Source: Phoronis ovalis
Taxonomy: Eukaryota > Phoronida > Phoronidae
DNA length: 10,086 bases
Reading direction: 5' to 3'
NCBI GenBank assembly: GCA_028565635.1
Contig: JAOXYB010068123.1
Span: 1-10,086, forward strand
A program made the position numbers and the translations under genes. A model generated the notes under the pieces. It was not told the DNA's origin, made no database searches, and saw nothing but the letters and a program-made list of their open reading frames with translations. Below, piece by piece: positions 7,660 to 10,086 of this stretch (position 1 is its first letter; each line of letters opens with the position of its first letter).

Positions 7660-7835
7660 TTCACTCTGCAATTTTTGTCTTCAGTTTCAGGGACATTTTT
7701 AACATGTATAAATATGACTGTGTGAAGTACCTTTAATTGTAATTTAAGTAGGACATTTATAAAACTTGTAAAATAATTGTTTTTATGTATGAGTGTAAAT
7801 TTTCATAAATAAAAGCTAATAAATGAAATCTGTTG
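7660..7835 (+). other. 3'UTR-like segment with tandem poly(A) signals (plus strand)
   Basis: A strong acceptor-like stretch (CTGCAATTTTTGTCTTCAG, AG at 7683-7684) is followed by one short open frame reading FRDIFNMYKYDCVKYL to a stop. AATAAA follows at 7808-7813 and again at 7818-7823, with a TG/T-rich stretch after them (CTGTTGTATGTCTT). This could be the terminal exon of a plus-strand transcript, the end of a retrotransposed cDNA, or chance in AT-rich sequence. I see no matching upstream exon. Confidence 0.2.
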
Positions 7836-7850
7836 TATGTCTTATATATC

Positions 7851-8160
7851 GCCTCAGTAGATCCACAATTTTTTGAAAGGGAGGCGTACATTTTTATTCA
7901 GGTACAAGATTATTCATTCATTCAATATAACAAGCATAATATGATGTAAAGCATAGCTATATACAGAGATACCAACCAATAATTTTTTTTGAGGGGTTGA
8001 GTGAGGAGTAGGATTGAGGAACCATGCCACGCTCTCGGCCTTGATCAGGGGTGGATGAGGGAGGAGAGTCATTCCCTTGTACAGGAGGTGTCCGAGGGGT
8101 CTCCCTCAAAAAAATTTTATTTGCTTTTCCCTGTTCTCTGGTACCCATTTTGGGCATAAT
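7851..8160. mobile_element. Diverged DNA-transposon fragment
   Basis: The left part reads CCTCAGTAGATCCACAATTT then TTTGAAAGGGAGGCGTAC. The right part reads GTCCGAGGGGTCTCCCTC, AAAAAAATTTTATTTGC and CCATTTTGGGCATAATTT. This order resembles widespread animal repeats starting GGGGCGGATCCAG with a later GGGGG...CCCCC A/T-rich block, which I recall only by general shape. The region is G+C-richer than its surroundings. The 66-codon minus-strand open frame here (8157 to 7957) is a translation of this repeat, not a recognised protein. The family assignment is tentative. Confidence 0.35.
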
Positions 8161-8221
8161 TTGAACATAGATTGTTTCTAAAAAAATTTATTACAGTAAG
8201 TCGATAAATTTTAATTAGGGA

Positions 8222-8272
8222 CCTGTCTCTATTTAATATCCTTTGGTCTTATAGTTTCAGTACAGAGACAGG
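8222..8272. repeat. Inverted repeat, 9-bp perfect arms
   Basis: CCTGTCTCT (8222-8230) and AGAGACAGG (8264-8272) are separated by 33 nt. This is a small hairpin or a remnant of element ends; there is no U-tract or coding context that would give it a function. Confidence 0.6.
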
Positions 8273-8289
8273 ACAAAAATATGGCAATA

Positions 8290-8790
8290 AAAGACTGCCC
8301 ATTTATTGGAAAGGTACAATATTTAACCTATCTATATTACTGCTACTCCGGCAGCCATTATATTAAAATATAAAAGAGTATAATTATATAAATCGTACAT
8401 GGGAGTACCTATATGCATCTGGCCCTTGATATTGCAGTTGTTTTACCTATACCGCAAATGTTTATATTTCTAAAATCAACTGAACTTTAACTGATGATTC
8501 AGAAGTGTTAAAAAGAATAGTCTTTATAATATACAAAATATTTATACATTAATTTTATTAAAATTTGTAAATTGTCAGTTACAATTAAATATTCAAAATA
8601 ATTGATGAAAACAAGAGTTTTTGCTTTGACCCTTGTCTTATGTAGACTTTTCAACCTCTAAATGCAAAATATCAAGAACAATTTTTCCCTAATGCCAGTC
8701 ATCTTGAAAACATAATTACAAGGTAGAGTGAAGATAAAACATTTTCTATTTATCTCTTACTATTCTTTGTTCATGTGTATATATATTTTA
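8290..8790. other. Non-coding intron sequence, nothing recognised
   Basis: AT-rich, stops in all frames. No exon with consistent phase and no repeat was recognised. Confidence 0.5.
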
Positions 8791-8955
8791 TTCACAATTC
8801 ACACCTGAAATTGTCACATTTTCACGCTTCACACTTTAAAATCTCAGTCATTCACCATGCACGTAGAAGAACTCGTTCACGATTCATCAGCTAATTTCAG
8901 CTGCTTGCACCATTCCCCGTTGAAAAAAATGGCCCATTCACCATTCATGCAAAAG
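8790..8955. repeat. TTCAC-rich degenerate repeat zone (right)
   Basis: ATTCACAATTCACACC, TTCACGCTTCACAC, CATTCACCATGCACG, GTTCACGATTCATC and CCATTCACCATTCATG occur within 165 bp, in the same orientation as the left zone. Confidence 0.7.
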
Positions 8956-8975
8956 TATACACTCCCCTCTCTTAT

Positions 8976-9335
8976 TTGTTCATGCATGAAAGAAAATAAA
9001 AATAAATGTAACTACATTATATAAGTTATGTAGCATCATTTCCAGTATAATTGATAACTATAGTACCATAGTTCATGAGCAGAGAACATGTTAAGGTTTG
9101 CAAAATGAACCATTTTGGTGCGTCTTAGTTGGGTGAACTGAGAAATGTGAGGCATAGCAGAACTATTTGTGATTCATTTATAAAGAACATTTTCCAAACC
9201 ATGCAGGGTACTGAAGTAAGAAGAGAAGACTGTACGAAGTAAAATAATTGTAATCCTGATACAGTACATGCATGATATGTATATATTTTAAATCAAAAGA
9301 TGTATGCTATGAGCACACAGTGCAAGATGATATAA
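8976..9335. other. Non-coding intron sequence, nothing recognised
   Basis: This lies between the possible 1.6-kb element and the donor of the 39-nt exon. No further exon or repeat is supported. Confidence 0.5.
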
Positions 9336-9341
9336 ACTCAC

Positions 9342-9380
9342 CACCACTGTTCTGATTGTTATTTCCATATATTTCTCTAC
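9342..9380 (-). CDS. 39-nt internal exon: juxtamembrane stalk of the receptor
   Basis: The minus strand reads TTTTTGTTATATTTTTAG (acceptor, AG at 9382-9381), 39 exon bases, then GTGAGT (donor, from 9341). In the frame that fits, the exon enters and leaves in phase 1 and encodes REIYGNNNQNSG. Its last G completes the split codon (G+AT, Asp) of the exon at 7214, giving NSGDLDAAVIAG and then the membrane helix. One alternative frame contains a TAG; the other leads straight into a stop in the next exon, so only one frame works. A 13-codon, Asn-rich, phase 1-1 exon next to a membrane exon is a usual arrangement for stalks of type I receptors. Skipping it would keep the frame. The exon upstream of it is not in the window. 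A GTGGTG tandem could allow a 3-base donor shift. Confidence 0.6.
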
Positions 9381-9385
9381 CTAAA

Positions 9386-9803
9386 AATATAACAAAAACA
9401 CATGCATGCATTCACTAGTCTACTGTCTGCTCTTTGAAAGAAGATTTTCATAATTGTACTGGCATGGTTATACTAATGTTTTATGAAAAATTGACCATTT
9501 AACCAGCTTTAAGCACTAAATAGTAAATTTATTGGCAATGCCCAGTATACTAACCATTACTACAAAACACGGCAACATTTTAAAAATCATACCTGACACA
9601 TTATAATACACTTATATTGCTAAATCAAAAAAATTAAATGCAGTTTAAAGACATATATATAGTAAATGAAGTAAAGTTTGAAGGTAAGATGCTCGATCAT
9701 TATATAGCATTCTGTTTACTACTAGTTCTTAGTAGGAGATAGATGAGTATTTAAGGCTATGACTTTTCACGATTTTTAAAGAACATACATTATTATATGA
9801 AAT
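9386..9803. other. Non-coding, no supported exon
   Basis: AT-rich sequence upstream of the 39-nt exon. A 27-nt exon-like stretch near 9598 (minus strand) was examined and rejected because its frame does not fit. Confidence 0.45.
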
Positions 9804-9887
9804 ATGGGTTACAGCATCAATGTAAAAGCCTGGTTAAAAGATATCGCTGACCATTTTGCTGACTTTGTCATACAAAAATGCACACAG
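9804..9887 (+). CDS. Weak candidate exon ending in a perfect donor (plus strand)
   Basis: An ATG at 9804, just after an in-frame TGA, opens 28 codons reading MGYSINVKAWLKDIADHF up to KCTQ. The frame runs straight into CAG then GTAAGTAGG (intron from 9888), a full consensus donor in phase 0. A TTACAG at 9809-9814 could instead be an acceptor, giving a 73-nt internal exon in the same frame. The amino acids look protein-like, but I recognise no family. It lies on the strand opposite the receptor gene. A 28-codon open stretch is common by chance, so the donor carries most of the weight. Confidence 0.22.
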
Positions 9888-9948
9888 GTAAGTAGGATTA
9901 ATATGTGAAGAAGGATTCCTATGGAGGAGTTCAGATGTCAGCCAGAGC

Positions 9949-10086
9949 CCAGGGGGGTACTCAAGGTTTTTTGACTACGGGGATGTGCTGCCCAACCCAA
10001 TCCAAAATGTTAGCTTGCGGTAGCAAACCCAATCCAAATTTTTTGAAATATAAGGGTAGCAATCCAAATTTTGTGAAATATAAGGG
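9949..10086. mobile_element. Start of a transposon-type repeat, cut by the window edge
   Basis: CCAGGGGGGTACTC at 9949 begins a sequence continuing GGGGATGTGCTGCCCAACCC. It then has short direct repeats of the form GTAGCAAACCCAATCCAAAT, TTTTTTGAAATATAAGG (about 10019-10086, two copies, the second shorter). The starting word and the GGGATGTGCTGCC that follows match the general form of abundant repeats I associate with marine invertebrate genomes. It shares the G-rich start and GGTAC words with the element at 4487 but is not the same. The right end and any target duplication are outside the window. Confidence 0.5.

Larger units (their letters stand above)
7357..8971. mobile_element. Possible 1.6-kb element with GAGAGGGG ends and TTAT duplication
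   Basis: GAGAGGGG at 7357-7364 is mirrored by CCCCTCTC at 8964-8971, and both outer flanks are TTAT (7353-7356 and 8972-8975). Beyond the 8-bp ends the inverted similarity is weak. Both subterminal zones, about 7374-7525 and 8790-8955, are rich in ATTCACC/TTCAC words, which are rare elsewhere in the window; this symmetry is the main reason to consider one element. No transposase frame is present. It would sit in the intron of the receptor gene. The match could be coincidence, and the two TTCAC zones may belong to separate repeats. Confidence 0.3.

Noticed and set aside
7957-8157. 66-codon minus-strand frame rich in Pro/Ser/Arg
   Set aside because: It coincides with the diverged transposon fragment, whose G+C-rich words give a protein-like composition. 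No motif and no splice context.
9598-9624. 27-nt minus-strand exon-like stretch between ATTTAG and CAG|GTATGA
   Set aside because: The splice signals look good, but the frame needed to join the 39-nt exon in phase 1 contains a TAA, and the open frame would lead to a stop in the membrane exon. At most a non-productive alternative exon.

Overview
This window looks like nuclear DNA of an animal, most likely a marine invertebrate. I infer this from four things. The base composition is AT-rich, with long stretches lacking any sustained reading frame. Short exons are bounded by GT-AG splice signals. AATAAA poly(A) signals are present. There are short non-autonomous DNA elements whose ends (CCTGGGGGAGTGGTCAAT and CCAGGGGGGTACTC) resemble repeats I associate with cnidarian, echinoderm and hemichordate genomes. 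I cannot name the species. No bacterial operon, rRNA, tRNA or CRISPR array is visible.

Layout from left to right. Positions 1-2766 are non-coding, with a foldback (MITE-like) element at 276-545, a 21-bp duplication at 1187-1227, and an A-rich block flanked by GCTCGCTGCTC repeats at 1520-1788. A candidate terminal coding exon lies on the minus strand at 2858-3003, followed by a poly(A) signal. Positions 3091-6058 are a diverged higher-order tandem array: modules of about 146 bp plus linkers, repeating every 780-800 bp. A 554-bp inverted-repeat transposon (4487-5040) has inserted into it and duplicated the 8-bp target CCATGGCC. Positions 6141-6679 hold little.

The best gene evidence is on the minus strand. 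A 39-nt exon (9342-9380) is followed across a 2.1-kb intron by a long last exon (7214-6748). Both junctions are phase 1. Together they encode a short extracellular stalk, one transmembrane helix and a 126-residue cytoplasmic tail with five tyrosines. This is the C-terminal end of a single-pass surface receptor whose ectodomain exons lie beyond position 10086. A phase-1 GT donor inside the tail exon is compatible in frame with the phase-1 acceptor of the 2858-3003 exon. The two may therefore be alternative tails of one receptor, with the repeat array lying in the alternative intron. That link is inference.

The intron at 7215-9341 holds a possible 1.6-kb element (7357-8971), rich in TTCACC repeats near both ends, together with older transposon debris and a 3'UTR-like segment on the plus strand. 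The right end of the window has a weak plus-strand exon candidate (9804-9887) and the start of another transposon-type repeat (9949 onward) that runs off the window.
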